A program made the position numbers and the translations under genes. Below the pieces are notes generated by a model. That model searched no databases, had not been told where the DNA came from, and saw only the letters and a program-made list of their open reading frames with translations. Source: Branchiostoma floridae (lineage: Eukaryota > Chordata > Leptocardii > Amphioxiformes > Branchiostomatidae). Taken from it: a stretch of DNA of 64,000 bases. Location: positions 29,239,641-29,303,640 of the forward strand of contig NC_049982.1 in the NCBI RefSeq assembly GCF_000003815.2. The letters are read 5' to 3'. Positions 1 to 13,934 of the stretch are shown here, piece by piece; within the stretch, counting starts at the first letter, position 1; the number at the start of each line of letters is the position of its first letter.

Positions 1-3000
1 AATTCTCCGATACTTCCTTCTTGAGATATTCTTGAGCATACGGACTATGTTTTTGCGCAACCGCTAGCTCCTTTTTTGAAGCACCGCGCTGTTTTGGCAA
101 CGGCTATGGGGATGACTTAATGACGCGATTGTAGCTTAGGCTTCAAGTTCCGGCCTGACAAGCTTGGTATGGTTGGAAAGGTTGCTTAGCAAGGAATCGA
201 CAGATGCAAACCGCAAAATTCTCCGATACTTTCTTCTCGAGATATTCTTGAGCCTATGGGCTCTGTTTAGGCGCAACCGCTAGCTCCTTTTTTTTGGAAG
301 CACCGCCTGCTACGGCAACGGGTAGTGGGATGACTTAATGACGCAATTGTAGCTTTGGCTTCAAGTTCCGGCCTAACAAGCTCGGTATGGTTGGAAAGGT
401 TGCTTAGCAAGGAATCGAAAGATGCAAACCGCAAAATGTTGTGATACTTCCCTCTCGAGATATTCTTGAGCATACGGACTATGTTTAGGCGCATCCGCTA
501 TCTCCTTTTTTTGGAAGCACCGCCTGTCACGGCAACGGGTAGGGGGATGATTTAATGACGCGATTGTAGCTTAGGCTTCAAGTTCCGGCTTGACAAGCGT
601 GGTATTGTTGGAAAGGTTGCTTAGCAAGGAATCGAAAGATGCAAACCGCAAAATTCTCCAATACTTTCTTCTCGAGATATTCTTGAGCCTATGGGCTCTG
701 TTTAGGCGCAACCGCTAGCTCCTTTTTTTGGAAGCACCGCCTGCTACGGCAACGGGTAGGGGGATGATTTAATGACCCGATTGTAGCTTAGGCTTCNNNN
801 NNNNNNNNNNNNNNNNNNNNNNNNNNNNNNNNNNNNNNNNNNNNNNNNNNNNNNNNNNNNNNNNNNNNNNNNNNNNNNNNNNNNNNNNNNNNNNNNNNNN
901 NNNNNNNNNNNNNNNNNNNNNNNNNNNNNNNNNNNNNNNNNNNNNNNNNNNNNNNNNNNNNNNNNNNNNNNNNNNNNNNNNNNNNNNNNNNNNNNNNNNN
1001 NNNNNNNNNNNNNNNNNNNNNNNNNNNNNNNNNNNNNNNNNNNNNNNNNNNNNNNNNNNNNNNNNNNNNNNNNNNNNNNNNNNNNNNNNNNNNNNNNNNN
1101 NNNNNNNNNNNNNNNNNNNNNNNNNNNNNNNNNNNNNAGGCGCAACCGCTAGCTCCTTTTTTGAAGCGCCGCCTGTCACGGCAACGGCTAGGGGGATGAC
1201 TTAATGACGCGATTGTAGCTTAGGCTTCAAGTTCCGGCCTGACAAGCTTCATATGGTTGGAAAGGTTGCTTAGCAAGAAATCGAAAGATGCAAACCGCAA
1301 AATGTAGTGATACTTCCTTCTCGAGATATTCTTGAGCATATGGGCTCTGTTTAGGCGCAACCGCTAGCTCCTTTTTTTGGAAGCACCGCCTGTCTTGGCA
1401 ACGGCTAGGGGGATGACTTAATGACGTGATTGTAGCTTAGGCTTCAAGTTCCGGCCTGACAATTAAGCTTGTATGGTTGGAAAGGTTGCTTAGCAAGGAA
1501 TCGAAAGATGCAAACCGCAAAATTCTCCAATACTTTCTTCTCGAGATATTCTTGAGCATACGGACTATGTTTAGGCGCAACCGCTTTCTCCTTTTTTTGG
1601 AAGCACCGCCTGTCACGGCAACGGCTAGGGGGTGATATGATGACGGGATTGTAGCTTAGGCTTCAAGTTCCGGCCTGACAGGCTTGGTATGGTTGGAAAG
1701 GTTGCTTAGCAAGGAATCGAAAGATGCAAACCGTAAAAAGGTTGTGATACTTCCTTCTCGAGATATTCTTGAGCATACGGACTATGTTTAGGCGCATCCG
1801 CTATCTCCTTTTTTGGAAGCACCGCCTGCCACGGCAACGGCTAGGGGGATGATTTAATGACGCGATTGTAGCTTAGGCTTCAAGTTCCGGCCTGACAAGC
1901 TTGGTATGGTTGGAAAGGTTGCTTAGCAAGGAATCGTAAGATGCAAACCGCAAAATTCTCCGATACTTCCTTCTCGAGATATTCTTGAGCATACGGACTA
2001 TGCTTAGGCGCAACCGCTTTCTCCTTTTTTTTAAGCACCGCCTGTCACAGCAACGGCAAGGGGGTGATTTAATGACGCGATTGTAGCTTAGGCTTCAAGT
2101 TCCGGCCTGACAGGCTTGGTATGGNNNNNNNNNNNNNNNNNNNNNNNNNNNNNNNNNNNNNNNNNNNNNNNNNNNNNNNNNNNNNNNNNNNNNNNNNNNN
2201 NNNNNNNNNNNNNNNNNNNNNNNNNNNNNNNNNNNNNNNNNNNNNNNNNNNNNNNNNNNNNNNNNNNNNNNNNNNNNNNNNNNNNNNNNNNNNNNNNNNN
2301 NNNNNNNNNNNNNNNNNNNNNNNNNNNNNNNNNNNNNNNNNNNNNNNNNNNNNNNNNNNNNNNNNNNNNNNNNNNNNNNNNNNNNNNNNNNNNNNNNNNN
2401 NNNNNNNNNNNNNNNNNNNNNNNNNNNNNNNNNNNNNNNNNNNNNNNNNNNNNNNNNNNNNNNNNNNNNNNNNNNNNNNNNNNNNNNNNNNNNNNNNNNN
2501 NNNNNNNNNNNNNNNNNNNNNNNNNNNNNNNNNNNNNNNNNNNNNNNNNNNNNNNNNNNNNNNNNNNNNNNNNNNNNNNNNNNNNNNNNNNNNNNNNNNN
2601 NNNNNNNNNNNNNNNNNNNNNNNNNNNNNNNNNNNNGAGCATACGGACTATGTTTAGGCGCAACCGCTAGCTTCTTCTTTTGGAAGCACCGCCTGTCACG
2701 GCAACGACTAGGGGGATGACTTAATGACGCGATTGTAGCTTAGGCTTCAAGTTCCGGCCTGACAAGCTTGGTATAGATGGTAAGATTGCTTAGCAAGGAA
2801 TCGAAAGATGCAAACCGCAAAATTCTCCGATACGTTCTTTTCGAGATATTCTTGAGCATATGGCCTCTATTTAGGCGCAACCGCTAGCTCCTTTTTTTGG
2901 AAGCACCGCCTGCCAGGGCAACGTCTAGGGCGATGACTTAATGACGCGATTGTAGCTTAGGCTTCAAGTTCGGGCCTTACAAGCGTGGTATGGTTGGAAA

Positions 3001-6000
3001 GGTTGCTTAGCAAGGAATCGAAAGATACAAACCGCAAAATGTTGTGATTCTTCCTTCTCGAGATATTCTTGAGCACATGGGCTCTGTTTAGGCGCAACCG
3101 CTAGCTCCTTTTTTTATAAGCACCGCCTGCCACGGCAACGGGTAGGGGGGTGACGTAATGACGCGATTGTAGCTTTGGCTTCACGTTCGGGCCTTACAAG
3201 CTTGGTATGGTTGGAAAGGTTGCTTAGCAAGGAATCGAAAGATACAAACCGCAAAATGTTGTGATTCTTCCTTCTCGAGATATTCTTGAGCATATGGGCT
3301 CTGTTTAGGCGCAACCGCTAGCTCCTTTTTTTGGAAGCACCGCCCGTCACGGCAACGGGTAGGGGGATGACTTAATGACTTAATTGTAGCTTAGGCTTCA
3401 AGTTCCGGCCTGACAAGCTTGGTATGGTTGGAAAGGTTGCTTAGCAAGGAATCGAAAGATGCAAACCGCAAAATGTTGTGATACTTTCTTCTCGAGATAT
3501 TCTTGAGCATAAGGACTATGTTTAGGTGCAACCGCTAGCTCCTTTTTTGAAGGACCGCCTGTCACGGCAACGGCTAGGGTGATGACTTAATGACTTAATT
3601 GTAGCTTAGGCTTCAAGTTCCGGCCTGACAAGCTTGGTATGGTTGGAAAGGTTGCAGGGCAAGGAATCGATATATGCAAACCGCAAAATGTTGTGATATT
3701 TCCTTCTCGAGATATTCTTGAGCATACAGGCTCTGTTTAGGCGCAACCGCTAGCTCCTTTTTTTGGAAGCACCGCCTGTCACGGCAACGGCTAGGGGGAT
3801 GACTTAATGACGCGATTGTAGCTTAGGCTTCAAGTTACGGCCTGACAAGCTTGGTATGGTTGGAAAGGTTGCTTAGCAAGGAATTAAATATGCAAACAGC
3901 AAAATGTTGTGATACTTTCTTCTCGAGATATTCTTGAGCATATGGGCTCTGTTTAGGCGCAACCGCTATCTCCGTTTTTTGGAAGCACCGCCTGTCACGG
4001 CAACGGCTAGGGGGATGACTTAATGACGCGATTGTTGCTTAGGCTTCAAGTTCCGGCCTGACAAGCTCGGTATGGTTGGAAAGGTTGCTTAGCAAGGAAT
4101 CGAAAGATGCAAACCGCAAAATGTTGTGATACTTTCTTCTCGAGATATTCTTGAGCATACGGACTCTGTTTAGGCGCAACCCCTATCTCCTTTTTTTTAA
4201 GAAGCACCGCCTGCCACGGCAACGGGTAGGGGGATGACTTAATGACGCGATTGTAGCATAGGCTTCAAGTTCCGGCCTAACAAGCTTGGTATTGTTGGAA
4301 AGGTTGCTTAGCAAGGAATCGAAAGATGCAAACCGCAAAATGTTGTGATACTTTCTTCTCGAGATATTCTTGAGCATACGGACTATGTTTAGGCGCAACC
4401 GCTAGCTTCTTCTTTTGGAAGCACCGCCTGTCACGGCAACGACTAGGGGGATGACTTAATGACGCGATTGTAGCTTAGGCTTCAAGTTCCGGCCTGACAA
4501 GCTTGGTATAGATGGTAAGATTGCTTAGCAAGGAATCGAAAGATGCAAACCGCAAAATTCTCCGATACGTTCTTTTCGAGATATTCTTGAGCATATGGCC
4601 TCTATTTAGGCGCAACCGCTAGCTCCTTTTTTTGGAAGCACCGCCTGCCAGGGCAACGTCTAGGGCGATGACTTAATGACGCGATTGTAGCTTAGGCTTC
4701 AAGTTCGGGCCTTACAAGCTTGGTATGGTTGGAAAGGTTGCTTAGCAAGGAATCGAAAGATACAAACCGCAAAATGTTGTGATTCTTCCTTCTCGAGATA
4801 TTCTTGAGCACATGGGCTCTGTTTAGGCGCAACCGCTAGCTCCTTTTTTTATAAGCACCGCCTGCCACGGCAACGGGTAGGGGGGTGACGTAATGACGCG
4901 ATTGTAGCTTTGGCTTCACGTTCGGGCCTTACAAGCTTGGTATGGTTGGAAAGGTTGCTTAGCAAGGAATCGAAAGATACCAACCGCAAAATGGTGTGAA
5001 TCCTCCTTCTCGGGATATTCTTGAGCACATGGGCTCTGTTTAGGCGCAACCGGTAGCTCCTTTTTTTTGGAAGCACCGCCTGCCAGGGCAACGTCTAGGG
5101 CGATGACTTAATGACGCGATTGTAGCTTTGGCTTCAAGTTCGGGCCTTACAAGCTTGGTATGGTTGGAAAGGTTGCTTAGCAAGGAATCGAAAGATGCAA
5201 ACCGCAAAATGTTGTGATTCTTCCTTCTCGAGATATTCTTGAGCACATGGGCTCTGTTTAGGCGCAACCGCTAGCTCCTTTTTTTATAAGCACCGCCTGC
5301 CACGGCAACGGGTAGGGGGGTGACGTAATGACGCGATTGTAGCTTTGGCTTCAAGTTCGTGCCTGACAAGCTTGGTATGGTTGGAAAGGTTGCTTAGCAA
5401 TGAATCGAAAGATGCAAACCGCAAAATTCTCCGATACTCTCTTCTCGAGATATTCATGAGCATACGGACTATATTTAGGCGCAACCGCTAGCTCCTTTTT
5501 TGAAGCGCCGCCTGTGACGGCAACGGTTAGGGGGATGACTTAATGACGCGATTGTAGCTTAGGCTTCAAGTTCCGGCCTGACAAGCTTCATATGGTTGGA
5601 AAGGTTGCTTAGCAAGAAATCGAAAGATGCAAACCGCAAAATGTAGTGATACTTCCTTCTCGAGATATTCTTGAGCATATGGGCTCTGTTTAGGCGCAAC
5701 CGCTAGCTCCTTTTTTTGGAAGCACCGCCTGTCTTGGCAACGGCTAGGGGGATGACTTAATGACGTGATTGTAGCTTAGGCTTCAAGTTCCGGCCTGACA
5801 ATTAAGCTTGTATGGTTGGAAAGGTTGCTTAGCAAGGAATCGAAAGATGCAAACCGCACAATTCTCCAATACTTTCTTCTCGAGATATTCTTGAGCATAC
5901 GGACTATGTTTAGGCNNNNNNNNNNNNNNNNNNNNNNNNNNNNNNNNNNNNNNNNNNNNNNNNNNNNNNNNNNNNNNNNNNNNNNNNNNNNNNNNNNNNN

Positions 6001-9000
6001 NNNNNNNNNNNNNNNAGGGGGTTGATATAATGACGGGATTGTAGCTTAGGCTTCAAGTTCCGGCCTGACAGGCTTGGTATGGTTGGAAAGGTTGCTTAGC
6101 AAGGAATCGAAAGATGCAAACCGCAAAATTCTCCGATACTTCCTTCTCGAGATATTCTTGAGCATATGGGCTCTGTTTAGGCGCAACCGCTAGCTCCTTT
6201 TTTTGGAAGCACCGCCTGTCACGGCAACGGCTAGAGGGATGACTTAATGACGCGATTGTAGCTTAATCTTCAAGTTCCGGCCTGACAAGCGTGGTATGGT
6301 TGGAAAGGTTGCTTAGCAAGGAATCGAAAGATGCAAACCGCAAAATGTTGTGATACTTCCTTCTCGAGATATTCTTGAGCATATGGGCTCTGTTTAGGCG
6401 CAACCGCTAGCTCCTTTTTTTGGAAGCACCGCCTGCCAGGGCAACGGGAAGGGGGATGACTTAATGACGCGATTTTAGCTTTGGCTTCAAGTTCCGGCCT
6501 GACAGGCTTGGTATGGTTGGAAAGGTTGCTTAGCAAGGAATCGAAAGATGCAAACCGCAAAATGTTGTGATTACTTCCTTCTCGAGATATTCTTGGAGCA
6601 TATGGGCTCTGTTTAGGCGCAACCGCTAGCTCCTTTTTTTGGAAGCACCACCTGCCACGGCAACGGGTAGGGGGATGACTTAATGACGCTATTGTAGCTT
6701 AGGCTTCAAGTTCCGGCCTAACAAGCTTGGTATGGTTGGAAAGGTTGCTTAGCAAGAAATCGAAAGATGCAAACCGCAAAATTCTCCGATACTTTCTTCT
6801 TGAGATATTCTTGAGCATACGGACTATGTTTAGGCGCAACCGCTTTCTCCTTTTTTTTAAGCACCGCCTGTCACAGCAACGGCAAGGGGGGGATTTAATG
6901 ACGCGATTGTAGCTTAGGGTTCAAGTTCTGGCCTGACAAGCTTGGTATGGTTGGAAAGGTTGCTTAGCAAGGAATCGAAAGATGCAAACCGCAAAATGTT
7001 GTGATAATTCCTTCTCGAGATATTCTTGAGCCTATGGGCTCTGTTTAGGCGCAACCGCTAGCTCCTTTTTTTGGAAGCACCGCCTGCCACGGCAACGGCA
7101 AGGGGGTGATTTAATGACGCGATTGTAGCTTAGGCTTCAAGTTCCGGCCTGACAGGCTTGGTATGGTTGGAAAGGTTGCTTAGCAAGGAATCGAAAGATG
7201 CAAACCGCAAAATGTTGTGATACTTCCTTCTCGAGATATTCTTGAGCATACGGACTATGTTTAGGCGCATCCGCTATCTCCTTTTTTGGAAGCACCGCCT
7301 GCCACGGCAACGGCTAGGGGGATGATTTAATGACGCGATTGTAGCTTAGGCTTCAAGTTCCGGCCTGACAGGCTTGGTATGGTTGGAAAGGTTGCTTAGC
7401 AAGGAATCGAAAGATGCAAACCGCAAAATGTTGTGATACTTCCTTCTCGAGATATTCTTGAGCATACGGACTATGTTTCTGCGCAACCGCTAGCTCCTTT
7501 TTTGAAGCACCGCCTGTCACGGCAACGGCTATGGGGATGATTTAATGACGCGATTGTAGCTTAGGCTTCAAGTTCCGGCCTGACAAGCTTGGTATGGTTG
7601 GAAAGGTTGCTTAGCAAGGAATCGAAAGATGCAAACCGCAAAATGCTGTGATACTTCCTTCTCGAGATATTCTTGAGCATATGGGCTCTGTTTAGGCGCA
7701 ACCGCTATCTCCCTTTTTGGAAGCACCGCCTGTCACGGCAACGGCTAGGGGGATGTCTTAATGACGCGATTGTAGCTTAGGCTTCAAGTTCGGGCCTAAC
7801 AAGCTTGGTATGGTTGGAAAGGTTGCTTAGCAAGGAATCGAAAGATGCAAACCGCAAAATTCTCCGATACTTTCTTCTCGAGATATTCTTGAGCATACGG
7901 ACTATGTTTAGGCGCAACCGCTAGCTCCTTTTTTGAAGCGCCGCCTGTCACGGCAACGGGTAGGGGGATGACTTAATGACGCGATTGTAGCTTAGGCTTC
8001 AAGTTCCGGCCTGACAAGCTTGGTATGGTTGGAAAGGTTGCTTAGCAAGGAATCGAAAGATGCAAACCGCAAAATTCTCCGATACCTTCTTCTCGAGATA
8101 TTCATGAGCATACGGACTATGTTTAGGCGCAACCGCTATCTCCTTTTTTTTAAGCGCCGCCTGTCACCGCAACGGCTAGGGGATGACTTCATGACGCGAT
8201 TGTAGCTTAGGGTTCAAGTTCTGGCCTGACAAGCTTGGTATGGTTGGAAAGGTTGCTTAGCAAGGAATCGAAAGATGCAAACCGCAAAATTCTCCGATAC
8301 TTTCTTCTTGAGATATTCTTGAGCATACGGACTATGTTTAGGCGCAACCGCTATCTCCTTTTTTTGGAAGAACCGCCTGCCACGGCAACGGGTAGGGGGA
8401 TGACTTAATGACGCGATTGTAGCTTAGGCTTCAAGTTCGGGCCTAACAAGCTTGGTATGGTTGGAAATGTTGCTTAGCAAGGAATCGAAAGATGCAAACC
8501 GCAAAATTCTCCGATACTTTCTTCTTGAGATATTCTTGAGCATACGGACTATGTTTAGGCGCAACCGCTTTCTCCTTTTTTTTAAGCACCGCCTGTCACA
8601 GCAACGGCAAGGGGGGGATTTAATGACGCGATTGTAGCTTAGGCTTCAAGTTCGGGCCTAACAAGCTTGGTATGGTTGGAAATGTTGCTTAGCAAGAAAT
8701 CGAAAGATGCAAACCGCAAAATTCTCCGATACTTTCTTCTTGAGATATTCTTGAGCATACGGACTATGTTTAGGCGCAACCGCTATCTCCTTTTTTTGGA
8801 AGAACCGCCTGCCACGGCAACGGGTAGGGGGATGACTTAATGACGCGATTGTAGCTTAGGCTTCAAGTTCGGGCCTAACAAGCTTGGTATGGTTGGAAAT
8901 GTTGCTTAGCAAGAAATCGAAAGATGCAAACCGCAAAATTCTCCGATACTTTCTTCTTGAGATATTCTTGAGCATACGGACTATGTTTAGGTGCAACCGC

Positions 9001-12000
9001 TTTCTCCTTTTTTTTAAGCACCGCCTGTCACAGCAACGGCAAGGGGGGGATTTAATGACGCGATTGTAGCNNNNNNNNNNNNNNNNNNNNNNNNNNNNNN
9101 NNNNNNNNNNNNNNNNNNNNNNNNNNNNNNNNNNNNNNNNNNNNNNNNNNNNNNNNNNNNNNNNNNNNNNNNNNNNNNNNNNNNNNNNNNNNNNNNNNNN
9201 NNNNNNNNNNNNNNNNNNNNNNNNNNNNNNNNNNNNNNNNNTGCCACGGCAACGGCAAGGGGGTGATTTAATGACGCGATTGTAGCTTAGGCTTCAAGTT
9301 CCGGCCTGACAGGCTTGGTATGGTTGGAAAGGTTGCTTAGCAAGGAATCGAAAGATGCAAACCGCAAAATGTTGTGATACTTCCTTCTCGAGATATTCTT
9401 GAGCATACGGACTATGTTTAGGCGCATCCGCTAGCTCCTTTTTTTGGAAGCGCCGACTGTCACGGCAAAGGCTAGGGGGATGACTTAATGACGCGATTGT
9501 AGCTTTGGCTTCAAGTTCCGGCCTGACAGGCTTGGTATGGTTGGAAAGGTTGCTTAGCAAGGAATCGAAAGATGCAAACCGCAAAATGTTGTGATACTTC
9601 CTTCTCGAGATATTCTTGAGCATATGGGCTCTGTTTAGGCGCAACCGCTATCTCCCTTTTTGGAAGCACCGCCTGTCACGGCAACGGCTAGGGGGATGTC
9701 TTAATGACGCGATTGTAGCTTTGGCTTCAAGTTCGGGCCTAACAAGCTTGGTATGGTTGGAAAGGTTGCTTAGCAAGGAATCGAAAGATGCAAACCGCAA
9801 AATTCTCCGATACTTTCTTCTCGAGATATTCTTGAGCATACGGACTATGTTTAGGCGCAACCGCTAGCTCCTTTTTTGAAGCGCCGCCTGTCACGGCAAC
9901 GGGTAGGGGGATGACTTAATGACGCGATTGTAGCTTAGGGTTCAAGTTCCGGCCTGACAAGCTTGGTATGGTTGGAAAGGTTGCTTAGCAAGGAATCGAA
10001 AGATGCAAACCGCAAAATTCTCCGATACTTTCTTCTCGAGATATTCATGAGCATACGGACTATGTTTAGGCGCAACCGCTATCTCCTTTTTTTTTAAGCG
10101 CCGCCTGTCACCGCAACGGCTAGGGGGATGACTTCATGACGCGATTTTAGCTTAGGCTTCAAGTTCCGGCCTGACAAGCTTGGTATGGTTGGAAAGGTTG
10201 CTTAGCAAGGAATCGAAAGATGCAAACCGCAAAATTCTCCGATACTTTCTTCTCGAGATATTCTTGAGCATACGGACTATGTTTAGGCGCAACCGCTATC
10301 TCCTTTTTTTGGAAGAACCGCCTGCCACGGCAACGGGTAGGGGGATGACTTAATGACGCGATTGTAGCTTAGGCTTCAAGTTCGGGCCTAACAAGCTTGG
10401 TATGGTTGGAAATGTTGCTTAGCAAGAAATCGAAAGATGCAAACCGCAAAATTCTCCGATACTNNNNNNNNNNNNNNNNNNNNNNNNNNNNNNNNNNNNN
10501 NNNNNNNNNNNNNNNNNNNNNNNNNNNNNNNNNNNNNNNNNNNNNNNNNNNNNNNNNNNNNNNNNNNNNNNNNNNNNNNNNNNNNNNNNNNNNNNNNNNN
10601 NNNNNNNNNNNNNNNNNNNNNNNNNNNNNNNNNNNNNNNNNNNNNNNNNNNNNNNNNNNNNNNNNNNNNNNNNNNNNNNNNNNNNNNNNNNNNNNNNNNN
10701 NNNNNNNNNNNNNNNNNNNNNNNNNNNNNNNNNNNNNNNNNNNNNNNNNNNNNNNNNNNNNNNNNNNNNNNNNNNNNNNNNNNNNNNNNNNNNNNNNNNN
10801 NNNNNNNNNNNNNNNNNNNNNNNNNNNNNNNNNNNNNNNNNNNNNNNNNNNNNNNNNNNNNNNNNNNNNNNNNNNNNNNNNNNNNNNNNNNNNNNNNCTT
10901 TTCGAGATATTCTTGAGCATATGGCCTCTGTTTAGGCGCAACCGCTAGCTCCTTTTTTTGGAAGCACCGCCTGTCACGGCAACGGGTAGGGGGATGACTT
11001 AATGACGCGATTGTAGCTTAGGCTTCAAGTTCCGGCCTGACAAGCTTGGTATGGTTGGAAAGGTTGCTTAGCAAGGAATCGAAAGATGCAAACCGCAAAA
11101 TGTTGTGATAATTCCTTCTCGAGATATTCTTGAGCCTATGGGCTCTGTTTAGGCGCAACCGCTAGCTCCTTTTTTTGGAAGCACCGCCTGCTACGGCAAC
11201 GGGTAGTGGGATGACTTAATGACGCGATTGTAGCTTAGGCTTCAAGTTCCGGCCTAACAAGCTTGGTATGGTTGGAAAGGTTGCTTAGCAAGGAATCGAA
11301 AGATGCAAACCGCAAAATTCTCCGATACTTTCTTTTCGAGATATTCTTGAGCATACGGACTATGTTTAGGCGCAACCGCTAGCTCCTTTTTTGAAGCACC
11401 GCCTGTCACGGCAATGGCTAGGGGATGACTTAATGACGCGATTGTAGCTTAGGCTTCAAGTTCCGGCCTGACAGGCTTGGTATGGTTGGAAAGGTTGCTT
11501 AGCAAGAAATCGAAAGATGCAAATCGCAAAATTTGCCGATAGTTTCTTCTCGAGATTTTCTTGAGCATATGGGCTCTATTTAGGTGCAAGCGCTATCTCC
11601 TTTTTTTGGAAGCAGCGCCTGCCACGGCAACGGCTAGGGGGATGACTTAATGACGCGATTGTAGCTTAGGCTTCAAGTTCCGGCCTGACAAGCGTGGTAT
11701 GGTTGGAAAGGTTGCTTAGCAAGGAATCGAAAGATGCAAACCGCAAAATTCTCCGATACTTTCTTCTCGAGATATTCTTGAGCATACTGACTATGTTTAG
11801 GCGCAACCGCTAGCTCCTTTTTTGAAGCACCGCCTGTCACGGCAATGCCTAGGGGATGACTTAATGACGCGATTGTAGCTTAGGCTTCAAGTTCCGGCCT
11901 GACAAGCTTGGTATGGTTGGAAAGGCTGCTTAGCAAGGAATCGAAAGATGCAAACCGCAAAATGTTGCGATACTTCCTTCTCGAGATATTCTTGAGCATA

Positions 12001-12225
12001 TGGGCTCTGTTTAGGCGCAACCGCTATCTCCTTTTTTTGGAAGCACCGCCTGTCACGGCAACGGCTATGGGGATGACTTAATGACGCGATTGTAGCTTAG
12101 GCTTCCAGTTCCGGCCTGACAAGCTTGGTATGGTTGGGAAGGTTGCTTAGCAAGGAATCGAAAATGCAAACCGCAAAATTCTCCGATACTTTCTTCTCGA
12201 GATATTCTTGAGCATACGGACGATG
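1..12225. repeat. Satellite array, ~216-bp unit, about 56 unit lengths
   Basis: A head-to-tail array runs from the window edge to about 12225. Landmarks such as GACGCGATTGTAGCTTAGG and TCTCGAGATATTCTTGAG recur every 214-218 bases, and two-unit spacings of exactly 432 are seen at 8020, 8452 and 8884. About 1.56 kb is N (797-1137, 2125-2636, 5916-6015, 9071-9241, 10464-10897), leaving roughly 49 readable units. Units mix two alternative states at several sites, for example AATTCTCCGATAC or AATGTTGTGATAC, and CATACGGACTATG or CATATGGGCTCTG, in many combinations. This suggests gene conversion or unequal exchange. The array continues beyond the left edge. Open frames of 60-190 codons occur on both strands but recur with the unit and shift with one-base indels, so I read them as by-products and not genes. 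The gaps probably reflect assembly trouble in the array. Confidence 0.97.
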
Positions 12226-12905
12226 GAACTTCCAGAATCGTAAACAAAATTTGCGTTTCTTTTGTCACTTGAAGTTCATAGTAATACCCGTAACGAGTAG
12301 ACAGAAAATAATTTCTAAAAATTAAATTTCTTAAAAATTAATTCCTTACTTTTCTACAAGGCTCGAAAGTTTCCCCTTGGCGAAATTGCTAAGCGAACCC
12401 TTCGGTAACCGTAAACCGACCCCATACGATGGAACTTTCAGAATCTAAAACAAAATGTGCGTTACTTTTGTCACTTGAAGTTCATAGCAAATTCCGTAAC
12501 GAGTAGACAGTAAACAATTTGAGTACTAAAATTACTTCCTTGCTTTGTACAAGGCTCGAAAGCGAATAAAGTTTCCTCTTGGCGAAACCGCTAAGCGAAC
12601 CCTTCGGTAACCGCAAACTGATCCCATACGATGGAACTTCCAAAATCTTAAACAAAATGTGCGTTACTTTTGTCACTTGAAGTTCATAGTGAAACCCGTA
12701 ACGAGTAGGCAGAAAGCAATTTGAGCACTCAAAATTACTTCCTTACTTTTCTACAAGGCTCGAAAGCGAATGAAGTTTCCCCTTGGCGAAACCGCTAAGC
12801 GAACCCTTCGGTAACCGCAAAGTGACCCCATACGATGGAACGAAATGTGCGTTACTTTTGTCAGTTGAATTTTCATAGTAAAACATGGCTTAGGCACGTA
12901 TTTGG
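12221..12905. repeat. Second tandem repeat, ~204-bp unit, about 3.3 copies
   Basis: Units begin with ACGATGGAAC near 12220, 12426, 12628 and 12832, giving periods of 206, 202 and 204. Each holds GTTACTTTTGTCACTTGAAG, CCGTAACGAGTAG and CTAAGCGAACCCTTCGGTAA. The family differs from the 216-bp satellite. The junction is abrupt: satellite sequence ending GAGCATACGGA runs straight into CGATGGAAC, at a shared CATACGA/CATACGGA stretch. Confidence 0.9.
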
Positions 12906-13290
12906 CAGCCAAGAGACACAAAGTCCACGGCTTGACAGTTTATTCCTGCAAAGTCCATGGCAGTGTGAAACACAACTAAGTCTAGAGAACCTCAATGGAT
13001 TGGGCAGCCCATAGGTATGAAGCCCACGGCCTTACAGTGTACGCCTGAAATTTACATTGCAGTGGAATACAACTAACTCGTAAGCCGAGAGAACCTCCAA
13101 TCGGTCCATGGCCCGGGTAGGTATCAGTCAGTCCACAATTCCACGGCCTTACAGATCACGCCGCGATAGTGGAATATATATATAGGTAAGCCGAGAAAAT
13201 CTACATGGCTCGGGGAGATATTGGGCCGTCCGCAGGCAAGAAGTCCACGGTTTTCCAAGTTCATGCATGCAAAGTCCACAGCCGTGAAAT
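12880..13290. repeat. Third, degenerate tandem repeat of ~100-120 bp
   Basis: Four diverged units share a core like AAGTCCACGGCCTTACAG (near 12920, 13020, 13139 and 13242), followed by a GTGGAATACAACTAA-type segment and AAGCCGAGAGAACCT. Spacing varies from about 100 to 120 bases. It adjoins the second repeat, so three unrelated tandem families lie side by side at the edge of the satellite. Confidence 0.75.
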
Positions 13291-13934
13291 ACAACTAAGC
13301 AGAGAAATTATGCAACGCACAGAAGTAGAAAATAGCACCTGTATTTTGTATGGAACAATATTCCAAATGTGACCACTTGGAAAATGAAGCTCATTACTTA
13401 TTTGTGCTCTAACAAAGAATGCACCGCATAGATGTTTGAAAATCGTAAAAGTATAGTGATGTGCAGTTGTTTTCAACATGTATAAGTTCAAATGTGTCCG
13501 AACTTTTTTGGATTGTTCTAACAGTTTACAACTGTTGTGACTAGAAGCTTTTTTAATTGTTCATCTCAAAGTAATGACCACAATACATATTTCATGTATG
13601 TGTCCAAGGCTAATAATGTACTTGTTATTTCATACAATCTAATTAACTTAAACACCAAATTTGGAAAAACACAAAGTATTACCAAGGAGGTTGCTTTTAC
13701 GTGTGGGAGAAAGCACCGACCATTTCCCATGCCGTGGTCACATGATCACTTGAGGGGAGGACAACTAAACCTGTTGACTTATCGGGTCAGCAGACAATAA
13801 CAACAAGGGACTGGGAATCTAGGAGGACCTAGGACAGGACTTCACGTTCGAACGTTCGGTCGTGTCAACTTGTCGATCGTCTCTAGGATCTCCAGTACAA
13901 CGCACAGAAGCAGCGTCTTACACACTTCACAAAC
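13291..13934 (+). other. Upstream region of the first AANAT-like gene
   Basis: No gene or repeat is recognised here. The last 250 bases hold GGTCACATGATCAC (near 13736), a palindromic E-box-like sequence, and lead into the start codon at 13935. A promoter is expected in this stretch, but I see no TATA box at a typical place. Confidence 0.3.

Noticed and set aside
1-12225. Dozens of 60-190 codon open frames in the satellite, such as the repeated MVWLERLLSKESKDANRKIL type
   Set aside because: They repeat with the 216-bp unit, occur on both strands, shift with single-base indels and often run through N. They are a by-product of a repeat with few stops.
1-12225. CRISPR array or tRNA cluster in the tandem repeat
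   Set aside because: The unit has no repeat-spacer structure. GGTTCAAGTTC in some units resembles a pol III B box but lacks the required spacing of bases, and no cloverleaf can be drawn.
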